Assembly (NCBI GenBank): GCA_911728435.2
Contig: OU452204.1
Location: 11,842,001 to 11,906,000 of the forward strand
Source of the DNA: Apoderus coryli
Taxonomy: Eukaryota > Arthropoda > Insecta > Coleoptera > Attelabidae
Direction of reading: 5' to 3'
Length of the DNA: 64,000 nucleotides
Shown here in pieces: positions 22,429 through 32,450 of this stretch. The notes under the pieces were generated by a model. The model ran no database searches. It had not been told where the DNA came from and saw nothing but the letters and a program-made list of their open reading frames with translations. The stretch's first letter is position 1. Every line of letters starts with the position of its first letter. The position numbers and the translations under genes are program-made.

Positions 22429-23616
22429 ATGACTCAAAACTGGGAAGAAGTAGCAGCGCAATTAGTATACCTTAAGGAAGCAGTAATCAAAGAGGCAAAA
22501 CGTGTTTTAAAAACAGAAATACCCAAATCAACAGCGATTCATGACGAAGTAAGAGATAATTTACTAAAATTGTATAATAATATAGTCAGAATAATTAAAG
22601 TATATTACCCTGAGTTAAATGAAAACCAACGTATTTTCACGAAAAATATTTTCGACATCGCTAGAGACAAAACCCTACGCGCATACCAAGCACTAAAGGT
22701 ACCGTATATAATTCCCACAAGCTATTTCGAACCAATCAATCCACAAAACATACAAGAGGACAAAGAAATTGAAGTACCAGCAAAAATGGCTATGACAACG
22801 GTCGAATTCTTCAACTTCGCGCACCAAATACTGCCGAACGAATACAATGGAGCCGCGGAGAAACTTCAATCATTCTTGGACGCATTGCAACTGTTACAAG
22901 ATAACGCTGAAGGACATGAAAATCACGCCATAACATACGTCAAGACAAAACTCGTTGGAAAAGCAAGAGACAATGTTCTCGCAACAGATAGTCTACAGGA
23001 TATAATTGACAAAATAAAAAATAATACCATCCATGATAAATCAGAGTTAATAGCTGGAAAAATGGCTTCGCTACGCCAAAATCATAAGGACACAGCACAA
23101 TTTGCTACGGAATTGGAAAACTTAACAAGTCTACTAAGAAAAGCTTACATTAACGAAGGAGTTCCAATCGCAGTCGCGGAACGATACACGACCAACACCA
23201 TGGTCAAAACGCTCAAGTCCAACGCCAGAAGTGACAGAACGAGACTGATAATGGAAGCTGGAAATTTTACAAGCTGCCACGAAGCATTGTCAAAGTTTAT
23301 AGAGGTGGATACAGGAGCAACTCAACCCAACACAGTTCTATATACGAACCGATACAATTCAAGAAGAAGAGGCTACAGCACATATAACAGAGGTGGACAA
23401 CACACACGCGAACATCACCGCCAGCAATATCAACCCCAGAGACACTCATCAACATATGGCAACAACCAACAACGACAGATGTACTCAAGACATTCCAGAG
23501 GAAACAACAGACGAAGACCTCAACAAAACTACCACGTTGTAAGACACTATACACAAGAAGAAGAAGCGGGAAACGATCAAGGCCCCCAACGAGGTCCAAC
23601 GGGGGTAAGCCAGTAA
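22429..23616 (+). CDS. gag: Gag (capsid/nucleocapsid-type) protein
   Basis: A 395-residue intact frame. The N-terminal two thirds is mostly helical, charged and Gag-like (for example MAMTTVEFFNFAHQILPNEY and LVGKARDNVLATDSLQDIID around the capsid region, with KLVGKAR resembling the major Gag helix of Ty3/Gypsy elements). From about residue 305 it becomes an Arg/Gln/Asn/His-rich tail (RYNSRRRGYSTYNRGGQ, RRRPQQNYH) that probably binds RNA. No CCHC zinc knuckle is present, so the basic tail must replace it. It starts directly after the stop of the small upstream ORF. Near its C-terminus it contains the slippery heptamer that should shift a fraction of ribosomes into pol. Confidence 0.92.
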   Translation: MTQNWEEVAAQLVYLKEAVIKEAKRVLKTEIPKSTAIHDEVRDNLLKLYNNIVRIIKVYYPELNENQRIFTKNIFDIARDKTLRAYQALKVPYIIPTSYFEPINPQNIQEDKEIEVPAKMAMTTVEFFNFAHQILPNEYNGAAEKLQSFLDALQLLQDNAEGHENHAITYVKTKLVGKARDNVLATDSLQDIIDKIKNNTIHDKSELIAGKMASLRQNHKDTAQFATELENLTSLLRKAYINEGVPIAVAERYTTNTMVKTLKSNARSDRTRLIMEAGNFTSCHEALSKFIEVDTGATQPNTVLYTNRYNSRRRGYSTYNRGGQHTREHHRQQYQPQRHSSTYGNNQQRQMYSRHSRGNNRRRPQQNYHVVRHYTQEEEAGNDQGPQRGPTGVSQ

Positions 23617-23635
23617 ATATTTTTAATATGGACCT
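23568..23635 (+). promoter_or_regulatory. Predicted -1 ribosomal frameshift signal (gag-pol)
   Basis: G GGA AAC at 23568-23574 is in the correct gag phase (codons GCG GGA AAC) for simultaneous -1 slippage. Eight bases later CCCCC (23583-23587) pairs with GGGGG (23601-23605), optionally extended by G23582-U23606. Loop bases AGGTCC (23592-23597) pair with GGACCT (23630-23635), making an H-type pseudoknot: loop 1 of 4 nt, a 3-nt junction, loop 3 of about 24 nt. The pol frame is open from 23574 to its first ATG at 23628, and the gag stop lies in loop 3. Confidence 0.75.
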
Positions 23636-26543
23636 ATCGCTCTCGAACTTCATCATCATCCAGTCAGACATAACAAAAAGAGAAGATACAACGCTAATTG
23701 TTGATACGGGAGCGGATATATCACTTATAAAATTGACAAAGATACATAGACACCTGAAACTAAACGAAAAATACGCAAGCGACATAAAAGGAGTCACCGA
23801 TGGTTTATCAAGAACATATGGTACGATAAATATGATAATCTATCTCAATGGCTGCAATTTTCGGCATACCTTCCACGTGGTTGACGACAAATTTCCAATA
23901 CCATCAGATGGAATACTTGGAAGGGATTTCATTACCAAATACAATTGCAATCTAGACTATGCAACTTGGACGATGTCAATTGATGGCAGAACAACCACAC
24001 GCATACTAAATGGCCCACGCAACGACCAACTGATAATACCACCTAGATGCGAAATTCTAAGAAAAATAAAAGAATTCGAACAATTAAAAGAAGATGTCCT
24101 GGTCGACAATAAAGAAATTGCCGATGGTGTTTTTATAGCGAGTTCAATTATATCACGGTCAAGTCCAGTAATTAGATTAATAAACACAACATTCACATAT
24201 GCAACAATAAAAATCGCTGACATCACAACAACAAGGTTAAGCAACTATACGGTATACAACATACACAACTCGACAGATACTAGGAACGATCAACTATTAA
24301 AAGAACTAAACGCCGATATTCCAAATTTTGCACGAAATGATATAGTGAAGTTATGTAAAGAATTTTCAGATATTTTCGGACTTTCAACAGACAGGCTGAC
24401 TACAAATAATTTCTACAAACAGTCAATTAAATTGACAGATTCGTCGCCAGTATATATAAAAAACTACCGAACGCCGCACACTCAACTAGCCGAAATAAAT
24501 AAGCAAATCACAAGAATGATGGAAGATAACATAATTGAGCCCTCAACCGCAGAGTACAACAGTCCAATACTATTGGTACCCAAAAAATCGACGAATGGAG
24601 ACAAAAAATGGAGATTAGTGGTTGATTACAGACAGCTTAACAAGAAGTTAGTAGCTGACAAATTTCCATTACCCCGCATAGACGACATATTGGATCAACT
24701 GGGAAGAGCAAAATTCTTCTCAGTGCTTGATTTGAAATCCGGTTTTCATCAGATACCTCTGAACGAAAACTCAAGAGATATCACTACGTTCAGCACAGCA
24801 TATGGCTCATACAGATTCAACAGACTTCCATTTGGACTGAAGATAAGCCCCAACAGCTTTCAAAGAATGATGTGCATGGCTTTCGCTGGAATAACACCTG
24901 AAAAGGCATTCTTATACATGGACGATCTAATCGTAACCGGCTGTTCCATACAACATCATCTACAAAACCTCAAAAGCGTTTTCAAAACTTGTAGAAAGTA
25001 CAACCTCAAACTGAATCCACAAAAATGTAAGTTTTTTCAAAGTGAAGTTACTTATCTAGGACACAAAATCACAGATAAAGGAATACTACCTGACGAATCA
25101 AAATTCGACGCGATAAACAAATATCCTGTACCAGCGGATGCAGAAGCAGTTAAACGATTCGTCGCCTTTTGCAACTACTACAGAAGATTCATACCGCATT
25201 TTGCTGAAATGTGCCATCCACTCAACAAGCTTACGAGAAAGAATTCTACATTCACATGGACTAAGGAGTGCCAGACCTCGTTTGAGAAGCTAAAAATAGC
25301 TCTATTGCAACCCCAAATATTGCAATACCCTGATTTTAGTAAGCAATTCGTAATTACGACAGACGCATCAAAGCAAGCATGCGGAGCAATACTGTCACAA
25401 CAGTTCGAAGGACAAGATCTACCAATCGCTTACGCCTCCAAGACATTCACGAAAGGAGAATCCAACAAATCCACCATAGAACAAGAACTAACAGCAATCC
25501 ACTGGGCAATCAAACACTTCCGACCCTATCTCTACGGAAACAAGTTCATCGTCAAATCAGACCACAAACCACTCGTGTATCTATTCTCAATGAAGAACCC
25601 ATCGTCAAAACTTACACGAATGCGACTCGACTTGGAAGAATACGACTTCGAGGTACAATACATAAAAGGAAAGGACAACGTAGGAGCAGACGCCCTGTCA
25701 AGAATTTCCATTAACGATCTCAAAGACATAACCAAGGGATCTGCCACAATATTAGCGATCACCCGTTCCATGACTAGAAGTACAAAGGAGAAACCGACCC
25801 AAGAAGAAAAGACGGAAACAAAAGCAAAGTTACCAAAAGTATACGAAACCATGGATAATATTAGCATAATTAAGCTGCCCGTAGTCCGTTTTGAAATTAT
25901 GCCCAACTATCTTCGGATGTTTATGGGAAAAAGAGGACAATTCAGCGCTGAAACAAGCATACATTTCGTTAACGGCAAATATTCACTAGAGAATATTTTG
26001 TCTAAGCTCCAGGAGTTAGCTGACGATCATAATGTCTTGCACATAAAAATGAAATTGAATGATGATATATTTAAATTGTATACAATAAATGAAGTAAAAG
26101 AAGCAGCAGAAAAATACTTAAAATTGGAAAGTATACGGTTATATAAGGAACCCGAAAATATTAAAGACAAGGTAACTAAGCTAAAACTCATAGAAAAATA
26201 TCACGATAATCCGTTATTAGGAGGACACTGCGGACAAAAGCGACTTCTCAAGAAACTTCGCACGCTGTATAGATGGAAAGGAATGTCAAAGGAAGTAGCC
26301 AAGTATATCAAGCAATGCCAAAAATGCCAATTAAATAAACGGAAACCAGGTCATCAGGAACCTATGGTAATAACGCCTACACCACAAAGAGCAATGGAAG
26401 TTGTATGTATAGATACAATCGACCCATGGTACAAAGGACCACATGTGATAGTGAACAGTGAGCAAAATAGTGTAAATTGTACTATTAAAGACACAAAAAA
26501 CAGAGACGTGAATATCCACAAAAACAGAGTGCAGTGTATATAG
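23628..26543 (+). CDS. pol: Pol polyprotein with integrase core deleted
   Basis: The frame is -1 relative to gag. The first ATG gives 971 residues, but expression through the upstream frameshift signal is more likely. Domains in order: aspartic protease (LIVDTGADISL, catalytic Asp26), then reverse transcriptase from about 265 to 490 (VVDYRQLNKK, FSVLDLKSGF with Asp368, YMDD at 430-433). RNase H follows at about 570-692 (TTDAS Asp579, Glu620, SDHKPL Asp645, GADALSR Asp688). The integrase zinc module has His859, His867, Cys897 and Cys900. After VVCIDTID (Asp929, first DDE residue) the sequence jumps at about residue 933 to WYKGPHVIVNSEQNSVNCTI, a C-terminal-end-type segment. The second Asp and the Glu of the DDE triad are therefore missing, by an in-frame deletion near 26420-26430. 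RT and RNase H motifs appear intact. Confidence 0.93.
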   Translation: MDLSLSNFIIIQSDITKREDTTLIVDTGADISLIKLTKIHRHLKLNEKYASDIKGVTDGLSRTYGTINMIIYLNGCNFRHTFHVVDDKFPIPSDGILGRDFITKYNCNLDYATWTMSIDGRTTTRILNGPRNDQLIIPPRCEILRKIKEFEQLKEDVLVDNKEIADGVFIASSIISRSSPVIRLINTTFTYATIKIADITTTRLSNYTVYNIHNSTDTRNDQLLKELNADIPNFARNDIVKLCKEFSDIFGLSTDRLTTNNFYKQSIKLTDSSPVYIKNYRTPHTQLAEINKQITRMMEDNIIEPSTAEYNSPILLVPKKSTNGDKKWRLVVDYRQLNKKLVADKFPLPRIDDILDQLGRAKFFSVLDLKSGFHQIPLNENSRDITTFSTAYGSYRFNRLPFGLKISPNSFQRMMCMAFAGITPEKAFLYMDDLIVTGCSIQHHLQNLKSVFKTCRKYNLKLNPQKCKFFQSEVTYLGHKITDKGILPDESKFDAINKYPVPADAEAVKRFVAFCNYYRRFIPHFAEMCHPLNKLTRKNSTFTWTKECQTSFEKLKIALLQPQILQYPDFSKQFVITTDASKQACGAILSQQFEGQDLPIAYASKTFTKGESNKSTIEQELTAIHWAIKHFRPYLYGNKFIVKSDHKPLVYLFSMKNPSSKLTRMRLDLEEYDFEVQYIKGKDNVGADALSRISINDLKDITKGSATILAITRSMTRSTKEKPTQEEKTETKAKLPKVYETMDNISIIKLPVVRFEIMPNYLRMFMGKRGQFSAETSIHFVNGKYSLENILSKLQELADDHNVLHIKMKLNDDIFKLYTINEVKEAAEKYLKLESIRLYKEPENIKDKVTKLKLIEKYHDNPLLGGHCGQKRLLKKLRTLYRWKGMSKEVAKYIKQCQKCQLNKRKPGHQEPMVITPTPQRAMEVVCIDTIDPWYKGPHVIVNSEQNSVNCTIKDTKNRDVNIHKNRVQCI
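26420..26432 (+). other. Junction of the in-frame integrase deletion
   Basis: The codons around Asp932-Pro933-Trp934 join the start of the integrase catalytic core to its C-terminal end. Roughly two hundred residues typical of the family are absent, judged from general knowledge of integrase length. Confidence 0.75.
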
Positions 26544-26643
26544 CCATAAACATTATTAGTATAAGTTTTTGTATATATCCATTTAGTTATTTTTAGTTTA
26601 TTTTACTCTAGGTGTATATAATAAAGCATTACCAGATAATGAC

Positions 26644-26666
26644 CTTCATTGCTGGCCACAATGAAG
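26644..26666. repeat. Perfect 8-bp hairpin in the element 3' UTR
   Basis: CTTCATTG (26644-26651) pairs with CAATGAAG (26659-26666) around a 7-nt loop, 11 bases upstream of the polypurine tract. Confidence 0.55.
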
Positions 26667-26677
26667 TTCATTCTCCC

Positions 26678-26689
26678 AAAAGGAGGAGA
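26678..26689 (+). promoter_or_regulatory. Polypurine tract
   Basis: AAAAGGAGGAGA abuts the 3' LTR. It primes plus-strand DNA synthesis in LTR elements. Confidence 0.9.
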
Positions 26690-27146
26690 TGTGGTGCACT
26701 CGGTTTGCACCCTGTATTAACCAAGATTTCACCCTATTAAAATAAGTAATATTAGTCTTACATAAACAAACATAGCATAACAAATCTACAATTGTGTTAT
26801 GATAATAGAATCCAAAAACACATAACAAAACAATCGTATTATAATAACATAATTCAAAACATTAAAACAAAACCATTAACAGGTGTATTTATAATAATAT
26901 AATTCAAGGCGCCACACTTGACGCTGACCTAGACCTAGCACGTACATTGCCATATAAATACAGTCACCTTTATAATTAGAAATAATCAGTTAATAGATGA
27001 AAAAGATGTAAATACCATGTATTCATTGTATATAAACATTTACCATCTAAATTGTTATAAGTGTAAAATTGTTGAATATTAAGAAAAATAAAACGTTGGT
27101 CCAACTATAAGTTGTTTTGATGAACTACAACAAAGGCGGCACTACA
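26690..27146 (+). repeat. 3' LTR (457 bp)
   Basis: Same length and, by eye, the same sequence as the 5' LTR. It starts TGTGGTGCAC and ends CACTACA, followed by the CTCA target duplication. Confidence 0.95.
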
Positions 27147-27150
27147 CTCA
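27147..27150. repeat. Target-site duplication (CTCA), right
   Basis: Direct copy of 21647-21650, next to the 3' LTR. Confidence 0.8.
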
Positions 27151-27898
27151 CAAAACCTTGTGATCATTTACCATTTTGTTGACGTTAAATTTCGACTTCA
27201 CAATAATGAGCTTAACGTCTGAAATTAAAAACATCAAATCATCTTAAGGTATAATAAATACTCTGGAAACTCAATTCTTAAAATATTTTCGTTACGAAAA
27301 TTTGCATATTTTTAATTCGATTTCATTCGCCCCCTTGTATTTCCTCCAATACCTCATTATCCATGGAATATTTTGCATGAAAGAAATATCCTTATTATAG
27401 GAAGCAGCAATAATACAGCGTAAGAAATAAATTGCCTATGCTTAATTGCAAATTCGACCATCAATATTCTTCTTGTTCGCAAGCAAAATTAAATAGAATA
27501 TTGGAGAAAGGAAATGTTGGAACAACTCGGGAAAAGTTAAATTAATTTGGAGGGGTTTGAAGTACCAGAGATGGATCTGGGAGATACATATTTTTTCCCT
27601 GTTTATGAATAATGGGAGAATTGTTAAAAATAGCTGAATAATTCATAAAATGCTCTCTTTATGTTGAAGAAAAATAGTTATGTTATAAAAGTTATAGGGG
27701 ATGTTTAAAGTGTTTTATTGAATATAATTAATATATGAAATGGGCTTGTTTAACAAAACAAGACTTAAAATCCGAGAGTTTGTTTTTTTATTTATTTTTT
27801 ATTAATTAATATAGTTAGTTATTAAGTTGCTCTCTTGTTTTGAAAAAATTCTTAAACAATGAAAAAACTCAACTGTTTTAGTGTTACACTATAAGTCA
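27151..27898. other. No recognisable feature
   Basis: AT-rich non-coding flank of the retrotransposon. Confidence 0.45.
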
Positions 27899-27933
27899 AA
27901 CATGTTTCGAAACTTGGCGAGTCGCACCATCAG
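27899..27933 (-). ncRNA. Decayed hammerhead-like motif
   Basis: On the minus strand: CTGATGG (27933-27927), a GGTG/CGCC-type small stem, an extra AAGTTTC stretch, then GAAAC (27908-27904), AT and GTT. The GAAAC-AT-GTH ending matches the copies at 40.4 and 62.7 kb, but the last A of CTGANGA is changed and stem II is lengthened, so it is probably inactive. Confidence 0.3.
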
Positions 27934-28389
27934 TGGCAAAATTCAATAATCTGACAAACTTTCTTGAGATAAATAACTCGAGAATTCCACTGAAGTCACC
28001 CTATTGAAAAATATGTTAACTATAATAAACTAGAAATCATATGAGATTAGTTTATTCTTTTCATATTATATCATTTTGATTTTAATAAAATGCTAAAAAT
28101 ATTAACGTTTTTCACTAAATCAGTTTTTGTGCTTTAATCCACGCAGTTGTAAAAGAATATATAGACATAATTTTAGAGCTAACCCTGTGCTAAATGTTGG
28201 CACGAAATATATACCAAAAATTAAGCTAAATATCAATGTATCAATTAGATTTGTTCGGAGAAAATTATTCCAAGAAATCTGAAGAAATCCGACAAAAGTT
28301 CGTAGTTAACTTATAAAAAAAATCGGTTGTGTCCTTCAAAACTTTCCCGTTAAGTTATAATATAATCTAAAATATATGACCTGCGTAAC

Positions 28390-28905
28390 GAAATAGGATT
28401 TTAATAATTATTATTATAATTAAATTATTTTCATTATTTCCAATAAACTAACATAACAAACTAACTACTTGATTCAAAAATTAGAAAAAAAAAAGTATTG
28501 CCAGAGCTAGGACTCGATCCCGTAACCTTCCGCATGCGAGGCGAACGCCCTACCAATGCCCAACAGAGACCTGTTAATGAGTAGTGTATTTTATTTGTTA
28601 TATATATACGTTCCAACTAACTAACTGCTGATATTTTAAACGCTATTTTCTCGAGAATTATGGGGGCAAAAATCAAAAGTAACATATTGCTGTAAAGCAG
28701 ATAAAAAATGCTTTAAAATGATGCATCACTCGACCCCTACTGATATATGAAAATTTAGCGGTTCACAGGGCTGAAGCGATTTCAACCAAAATCTAATTGC
28801 TTCACCCTAGGACTGCCTCAAACCCACATACCAAAACGGTTATATCCGTCTTTATCTCAAAAAATTGTTTTAGCGCGTTCAAAATACTTTCCTAGATATG
28901 CAAAT
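28390..28905 (-). repeat. tRNA-like dispersed repeat family R2, copy B
   Basis: The reverse complement aligns with 6460-6880 over most of its length (see that entry). Compared with copy A it keeps an extra ~90 bp around the tRNA-like part and lacks the 36-bp A-box-like block. Confidence 0.75.
28498..28565 (-). pseudogene. tRNA-Ala(CGC)-like sequence in repeat
   Basis: The minus strand reads ...TTGGTAGGGCG (A-box/D-arm like), then a 5-bp anticodon stem TTCGC/GCGGA around loop CTCGCAT (anticodon CGC, alanine). A T-loop-like GGGATCGAGTCC and TAGCTCTGGCAA follow. The T-stem is imperfect and no acceptor stem closes, so this is a tRNA-derived repeat head rather than a working tRNA gene. Confidence 0.6.
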
Positions 28906-30520
28906 TATATATAATTTAGTATTCATTTCTTTTAAACAACAAATATTAGAGAAAAACTGCTGCATCCAAATAAGTTCTTGAGCTTTCTAGAAGAATATTC
29001 GGACAAATCTGTGCATAGGGTTAAAAATGAAAAGAAATTTGATATTTTGGGTTGGAAAAATGATTGAAGTTGTTGGATACGGATATGGAATTTTCTCTAA
29101 ACTAATGGCCGCGTCTATGGAACGAGGTTTGTTTTCATTTATGTTTAAGGCTGTTTGCACGAAACTGCTGCATCTATTTTACATATATGATATAAGGTTC
29201 AGAGAATATTTACCTCCTTCATGGTTATTCTAGGCAAGAAGGTTTAAGAAATTCTAAATAAATTTGTTCGACAAGTTCCTAAGAGCATTTTGTATTCAAT
29301 TGAAAATTGCCTCAATAAATTCAAATACTTCGTGTTTATTCAAACTTTGCTACTTAAAGTGTGACTTTTTGCTGTTGAAATTTGAGTTGTTCCAGAAAAA
29401 TGGCTGTTGGAAATATTTATGAGAATATGAAGGTGAATCCCGAATTACTATGATATCGAGAAACCTATTTAAGTAAGCAAAGGCGATGTGACATTGATGC
29501 GGTAACCTAACAAAAGCTCTTTCGGTGCTCAAAATTTTGCGTGAAATTTTAAAATGATTATAAAGCTGTTTTACGTAAAATAGGAATGAAAGTTAATCAT
29601 GAATTTTAAATTTACGTAACCTAATAATTGGAAAGTAATTAGTAAAATAACTCAACAAACTAAAATATTAACAAAATAATGTAAAAGTTTAGCAAACTTT
29701 CGGCTTCTAAAGTTAATCTAAAATTAAACTCAAAATTCCCTCAATCTAATCTAATAATATAATCCACTCATTATTCTCTTACGAAGGCAGCCAAAACAAA
29801 CCGCGAGAAAAATTTAAAAACAACATTTAAACTAATTAAAAAATCAGAAGAACATTAAAAACTCCAAAACTGGCACAAAATTAACTTCACTAAACGGCTT
29901 TTAATTATCATTTACAACCCTTACACCAGTTCATGAATGAGAAAACCCTTTTCCACCACTTGTTGCGTTCTCATGAAAAACATCCCTATAGTCAAGTGTA
30001 AAGGGTTGAGTAATTAACAAATCGTCAGCATTGTTTGAATATAAACTGGCTGTACAACGTGGAGGAATGAAAGAAGAAAGAGCAACAAATATTTGGATAA
30101 ATGGAAGGAGGATAAAAGCATTTCGAGACGATAAATATTAAAGCCGACGTTTCGTTATCTTTCAGACCGACGATTAAACTGTAATTCCGCTAATTTGGGG
30201 GTGTTATGCGGATGACAGCAATGAAAGGGTTAGAGATTGTTTGATTTATAAAGTTTTGGTGTTTAAAAGATGGTGTTTTTAACTGCTAATCTCTTTTGGG
30301 GATGGTTTGTAACAATATTTTTTCAACTTAATTAAATGAAAAATGAATTTATAATCAGCAAGGAGTTAGTAAAAAACAATATATTGTTCGAAAGGAGAAA
30401 CGATATTTGGCACTGCTTAAGAATTCAATGACGAAACATGCAATAATCTGCTGCTCAATGTAGGTGGTTACCAAATTCGACCACACGAGGGTCTATTGTG
30501 GCTCATATCAATTCATGTTT
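28906..30520. other. Long non-coding stretch
   Basis: No recognisable gene. A CTGAAAG..GAAACGTCGG sequence on the minus strand (30144-30165) recalls the hammerhead-like motif but has no stem. The open frames seen show no motifs. Confidence 0.4.
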
Positions 30521-30529
30521 CACCTAGAA

Positions 30530-31060
30530 GCTCAATCATCTTAATGAATGGCACTATTTTCCTTGGTAAGTTTATTTCAGACTCGCTCGTGGAAGAGTAA
30601 GTCTAATTCTAGGAACGGATGGACAGGACCACAATGTGTTCCGTGATATCGTCATCCTCCAGCCAGAGGCACCATTTATTATTTTTCAAAAGGCCCAACC
30701 TCAGCAGCTGCTGATGAAACGCCTTGTCAAATGTTCTGGGGCTTTATTTGGTGGTGCTGAGCTCTATGACGATGCCAGAGTGTCGTCCGTTTCACTCCCA
30801 TCTAAAGTAGAGTGATCGAGAATCCAGACCAGAGTCCGATTATTATTTTATCTGATATTTGAAAGTCTATTTTGCCAATGCCACACTGTTCTTGATGTGG
30901 CTTGATCTGTAGGCTATAAATGCACTAGAGACCAACACTTGTAGAGTAATGCAGGGTTTTGTCATGAGCTATAAATGGAGTAGGGTACTAAAGCTGTCAG
31001 ATTTGTATTGACGACTCAATTCCTTGGAGCTTAATCTTATCGAGGCTTCTCAAGCAGGAA
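30530..31060 (+). pseudogene. Tc1-type transposase relic (weak)
   Basis: The plus strand in shifting frames shows LARGRVSLILGTDGQDHNVF (like the DGR.RVWR region after the first catalytic Asp), CQMFWGFIWW (like SVMFWGGF) and LNSLELNLIE (like SPDLNPIE with the last acidic residue). The order and spacing fit a Tc1-like DDE domain. Heavy decay with many stops. Confidence 0.45.
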
Positions 31061-31610
31061 AATTATTTTTCTTTTGGATACATAAGCAGAGGAATCAACA
31101 ACGAAGAACTAGGAGGACATGTAAGTAGACAAGTTAAAGAAGGTTCTCCTCATAATGGAAGTAACAGAAAATTCCACATGATGAATAGTTTGAAACATCT
31201 TTAACGCAGTATGTAAATTGGCGTTCATGCGAGCGTTAATCACAGAAAAGAGTGCTTGAGAACTCTCAGAACTAATTTGTTTGGCGGAGACTCGGGAAGG
31301 ACCAACAACCTGAGGAGAAAACTGTAGAAATTCCACAGCAACTAGTAACAAAGTAAAGGTGGATGTTTGGTGGCTGCTTCTGGTTGATATCCCAAGTATT
31401 CATTCAAAAAATGCCGATGTATAATATTAGGTGGTCCAATAGGAGGTACTTTTTTCAATAGGGGCTTTTTTGACAGTTTGTATGTGTCAACTGGCTTCTC
31501 TCTATGACGTTCGTGGTTAGTATTTATTCCCATTTCATCATGAATAGACTTACGCCTGATATACGTTTACTAATTTTGATAACTTATTTCCAAAATCAGT
31601 TAAAATTTGT
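31061..31610. other. No recognisable gene
   Basis: Two minus-strand open frames (31109-31351, 31342-31533) lack known motifs. The second has a Pro/Lys-rich segment but no context. Confidence 0.4.
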
Positions 31611-31614
31611 TATA

Positions 31615-32450
31615 GAACTCTTCGACGACATTTTGGTCGTCATAATCGTCCAACTTAACGCACTCGTCTCGTGACACCATGACCAAATTTCGAATTTACA
31701 CTACTGGAAATTCATCAACAACCAGAATGCTTACATACCGTAATAATAAATACTGTTCGTGAAGACAATTCGTTACCCTTCTCAAGGTTTAGGCATCTCT
31801 TGTGAAACGTTGTGGCGTATTTTTAACGTCTGATCTTAGTTTACAAGCTATGAAATACAGCTCGTTAAAGACATGAAGCTGGGTGACCTTTGTTTAGCTT
31901 TTTATTTCGGACCTTGGAATAGATTTAAATCGATCCATTTTCTATCAAAAAATTGTATCTAGCAACGAATCTCATTTTTGGTTAAACAGCTACGTTAACA
32001 AGAAACCCTATAAACACCCAGAGGCAATCAGCTACCAATGCAACCCAAAAATGTACTATTTCGTGCGTTTTATAGGAGGCGGCATCATTGGACCGTGTGT
32101 GTTCCTGACAATGGAACTAGCTACAGAGCAATGATCAATGAATTTTTGTTACTAAGAAATTAAAGATATTGGTGTATAAGACTTGTGGTTTTAACAGGAT
32201 GGAGCTACATGCCATACAGCTTGAAGGAAAGGTTAGACGAAAACATCATCTCGAGAAATGGTCTTGTGTTCTAACACCATTGGATTACTTCCTATGGGGA
32301 TATGTAAAATATCTTGGTTATGTTGATAAACACGAAACGATTGAAGCTTTGGACACCAACATAACTCGTATAACTCGCGAAATACCGGTCGATATGCTTG
32401 AAAAATTGGTCACAAATACTGGACTCACAGAATAGAGCATTTAAGAATTA
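31615..32450 (+). pseudogene. IS630/mariner-type transposase relic, longest copy
   Basis: The plus strand gives, with stops and shifts, CYRTLRRHFGRHNRPT near 31615, then an N-terminal HTH region and SFLVKQL near 31970. FRAFYRRRHHWTVCVPDNGT and SYRAMINEFLLL follow near 32070-32160. Near the end come NIISRNG, a well-preserved LTPLDYFLWGYVKYLGY, EALDTNITRITREIPVDMLE and LEKLVTN to about 32433. The order matches a whole IS630-type DDE transposase from HTH to C-terminus. The last 88 residues are still open in one frame. This is the best reference for the shorter relics at 0.7, 7.5 and 12.2 kb. Confidence 0.85.

Larger units (their letters stand above)
21651..27146 (+). mobile_element. Young Ty3/Gypsy (mdg1-like) LTR retrotransposon, integrase-deleted
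   Basis: This 5496-bp element has identical-looking 457-bp LTRs (TG...CA ends), a 4-bp CTCA target duplication, a primer binding site directly after the 5' LTR and a polypurine tract directly before the 3' LTR. Between them lie a small membrane ORF, gag, and pol with protease, reverse transcriptase and RNase H. The integrase keeps its zinc-binding H2C2 module and its C-terminal end, but the DDE core is deleted in frame. There is no env. LTR identity means insertion was recent, yet it cannot have integrated using its own integrase. It was therefore most likely helped by a full-length relative. It lies about 2.2 kb upstream of the minus-strand zinc-finger exon, in opposite transcriptional orientation, possibly in an intron. 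Confidence 0.97.

Noticed and set aside
23957..25906. Minus-strand open frames inside gag-pol
   Set aside because: They are antisense shadows of the pol frame.
28498..28565. Functional tRNA-Ala gene
   Set aside because: No acceptor stem, imperfect T-stem, and it lies inside a dispersed repeat present elsewhere.
30144..30165. CTGAAAGATAACGAAAC on the minus strand
   Set aside because: It looks like the hammerhead-like motif but has no room for stem II, and its flanks (CGTCGG on both sides) are direct, not inverted, repeats.
31342..31533. Pro/Lys-rich minus-strand frame
   Set aside because: No recognisable family, no context. Could be a relic, but unsupported.
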